Assembly (NCBI GenBank): GCA_023375785.1 | Contig: SZWC01000089.1 | Coordinates: 115,456-179,455 of the forward strand | Origin: Penium margaritaceum | Lineage: Eukaryota; Streptophyta; Zygnematophyceae; Desmidiales; Peniaceae | Length of the DNA: 64,000 nucleotides | Direction: 5' to 3' | Part shown: one piece after another, positions 63,922-64,000 of the stretch | Layout of the letters: each line of letters starts with the position of its first letter | How positions within the stretch are numbered: position 1 is the first letter of the stretch | Program-made: the position numbers and the translations under genes | The notes under the pieces: generated by a model | What the model was told of the DNA's origin: nothing | Databases searched by the model: none | What the model saw: the letters and a program-made list of their open reading frames with translations, nothing else

Positions 63922-64000
<79 letters not shown>
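63859..64000. repeat. (CT)n microsatellite to the window end
   Basis: CT dinucleotide run with few interruptions (ctat, cccccc). It ends homology to B2, so the element may be truncated here or the contig may end in the repeat. Confidence 0.97.

Noticed and set aside
1-64000. A host defence or metabolic gene cluster
   Set aside because: Every recognisable coding stretch belongs to a copia or hAT element; the remaining orphan pieces (5854-6973, 11188-11948, 62210-62280) show no protein domain.

Overview
This window is nuclear DNA of a plant-like (green lineage) eukaryote and is almost entirely nested mobile elements. I see no convincing single-copy host gene, tRNA, rRNA or CRISPR. The lineage call rests on four Ty1/copia LTR-retrotransposon families, two hAT DNA transposons (one with a DUF659-type core, one with GT-AG introns) and plant-like initiator-tRNA primer sites. 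The species cannot be told from the sequence. I call the families Copia-A (LTR about 0.75 kb), Copia-B (about 0.73 kb), Copia-C (0.74 kb) and Copia-D (about 0.98 kb).

Base layer: a minus-strand series of chimeric units in which Copia-B-type LTRs alternate with Copia-A-like internal segments running from mid-gag to the integrase/RT linker. LTR pieces lie at 10726-11007, 20158-20455 with 25833-26258, and 28509-29232. Internal segments lie at 11008-13330 with 19558-20157, 26259-28508, and 29233-30498. A plus-strand B-type LTR (30499-31129, 34894-34997, last base 62209) follows, then a 71-bp hairpin spacer (62210-62280) and a minus-strand Copia-B element B2 cut by the window end (62281-63765), and finally a CT microsatellite.

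Insertions into that layer: A1 (minus, 1-10725, cut by the window start), A2 (plus, 13331-19557, TSD gagta), A3 (minus, 20456-25832, TSD acata), hAT-1 (31130-34885, TSD atatgtac) and A4 (plus, 34998-62203, TSD ccaac). Second-level insertions: B1 (plus, 2587-10256) inside the A1 LTR; hAT-2 (35749-39850), C1 (39942-42674, TSD gcatg) and A5 (43483-59493) inside A4. Third-level: D1 (minus, 45958-52596, TSD aactc) and the truncated A6 (minus, 53446-58190) inside A5. Nearly every target-site duplication can be read directly, so the order of events is well constrained.

Two things stand out. First, many reading frames are broken almost only by TAG/TAA, mostly where glutamine is expected, while recognisable pol and transposase ends use TGA; one TAG in Copia-A gag is shared by seven of eight copies. 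This may be C-to-T decay, stop-codon readthrough or a UAR=Gln code. Second, Copia-A and Copia-D share a primer-binding site matching the anticodon region of initiator tRNA-Met (half-tRNA priming), whereas Copia-B and Copia-C carry the usual tRNA 3'-end type. Other oddities are an integrase duplication around a 1.1-kb orphan segment, a perfect palindrome carrying two LTR TATA boxes, and a probable assembly duplication next to the only N.
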